Position numbers and translations under genes: made by a program. DNA of 64,000 nucleotides from Auanema rhodensis (lineage: Eukaryota > Nematoda > Chromadorea > Rhabditida > Rhabditidae): the NCBI GenBank assembly GCA_964057225.1, contig OZ059894.1, forward strand, positions 22,412,476 to 22,476,475, in the 5' to 3' direction. Within the stretch, counting starts at the first letter, position 1, and the number at the start of each line of letters is the position of its first letter. Below the pieces are notes generated by a model. The model had not been told where the DNA came from. It searched no databases and was given only the letters and a program-made list of their open reading frames with translations. Of the stretch, positions 63,882-64,000 are shown piece by piece.

Positions 63882-64000
63882 CCGAGATATCAACTGATAT
63901 AAGTTCACACTTATATCCTCGATTTTCACCCTGAAGGAATAATTTTTTCGTTGAATAACACTGTCCATCGTCTTTGCCTTGAAAAAAGGAATCTAAAAAC
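63882..64000 (+). repeat. M183, partial monomer at the window edge
   Basis: The first 119 bp of a monomer, with GAATAA, AACACTGTCC (T80C) and AAAAAAGG. T80C is typical of the 7-mer block at 33-44 kb and is absent from M127-M182. It is cut by the window, not by the array. Confidence 0.95.

Larger units (their letters stand above)
1..64000 (+). repeat. 351-bp satellite DNA array, 182 full monomers
   Basis: A single 351-bp unit recurs head to tail, always in the same orientation, across every base of the window. Copies differ by a limited set of recurrent substitutions and by very few indels; the total length drift over 182 copies is only -1 bp. No copy is inverted and no foreign insertion, gene, tRNA or rRNA was seen. 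The monomer holds about 12 CpG, so CpG is not depleted. Recurring restriction palindromes (GATATC at monomer positions 5-10, TTCGAA at 151-156, ATGCAT at 221-226, GCTAGC at 335-340) would give a 351-bp ladder. Known families of this kind sit in eukaryotic centromeric or pericentromeric heterochromatin; that location is inferred, not shown. I do not recognise the family. Confidence 0.99.
44227..64000 (+). repeat. Mainly dimeric HOR, 702 bp, M127-M183
   Basis: Two kinds alternate for most of this block. One is N with AAATGAAATC (M form), T187, C260, T280; the other is G or N with AAAAAAGG or AATAAAGG, A187, T260, A280. The alternation is clearest from M139 to M165 and is broken by extra copies at M147, M152, M167, M172 and M176. 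C238G, T341G, T342A and C199T are absent. T342A never returns, while A304C returns alone in M179 and M181. The sharp change of monomer types at about 44.2 kb marks a boundary between two homogenisation domains. Confidence 0.88.

Noticed and set aside
1-64000. CRISPR array
   Set aside because: The unit is 351 bp and fully repeated, with no unique spacers and no cas genes.
1-64000. Ribosomal DNA or histone gene tandem array
   Set aside because: The unit is too short and has no rRNA, 5S, tRNA or histone coding sequence.
1-64000. Terminal inverted repeats or integrase of a mobile element
   Set aside because: The inverted repeats are internal to every monomer, there are no target-site duplications, and no transposase-like frame exists.

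Overview
The whole window is one uninterrupted satellite DNA array. A 351-bp, A+T-rich monomer (113 G+C in the first copy, about 32%) is repeated head to tail on one strand from base 1 to base 64000: 182 complete copies and 119 bp of a 183rd. I found no gene, RNA gene, transposable element, inversion or unique sequence. Both window edges cut through the array, so it continues on each side. Long high-copy tandem arrays with higher-order repeat (HOR) structure are typical of eukaryotic pericentromeric or centromeric heterochromatin. CpG is not depleted (12 per monomer against about 9 expected from composition), which fits a lightly methylated genome such as many invertebrates. I do not recognise the monomer and cannot name the organism; an insect or other invertebrate is a guess.

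Register: monomer 1 begins at base 1, in the phase CCGAGATATC. Mn is the nth copy. Starts are M1-M27 = 1+351(n-1); M28-M97 = 9483+351(n-28); M98-M104 = 34052+351(n-98); M105-M110 = 36508+351(n-105); M111-M118 = 38613+351(n-111); M119-M125 = 41420+351(n-119); M126-M128 = 43876+351(n-126); M129-M141 = 44930+351(n-129); M142-M143 = 49492+351(n-142); M144-M183 = 50193+351(n-144). Only nine copies differ from 351 bp: M27 (+5), M97, M104, M110, M118, M125, M141 and M143 (-1 each), and M128 (+1).

Layout by diagnostic variants: 1-4914 mixed monomers without a clear HOR; 4915-7020 a trimer duplication; 7021-15449 a tetramer HOR (1404 bp) with one truncated unit; 14748-22469 a nine-monomer segment present twice, 13 monomers apart; 22470-27734 a seven-monomer-offset duplication; 27735-32648 irregular 4- and 5-monomer units; 32649-44226 a 7-mer HOR of 2456 bp with 9-mer and 5-mer length variants; 44227-64000 a mainly dimeric (702 bp) HOR with 5-mer and 6-mer duplications inside it. 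Monomer types from the 7-mer block reappear at the right edge.

Inside each monomer are four dyad symmetries. Two perfect 9-bp-stem hairpins are centred 175.0 bp apart, so along the array hairpin-capable dyads alternate every 175 and 176 bp, close to a nucleosome repeat. A third, 51-bp dyad has 11-bp arms and a nested inner stem and ends three bases before the monomer boundary. The fourth is the 12-bp palindrome TTTTTCGAAAAA inside a run of A/T tracts. The most unusual details are the half-monomer dyad spacing, a linked pair of substitutions at exactly opposed positions of the 51-bp dyad that together open an antisense reading frame in 14 copies, and the readable record of unequal crossover in chimeric monomers.
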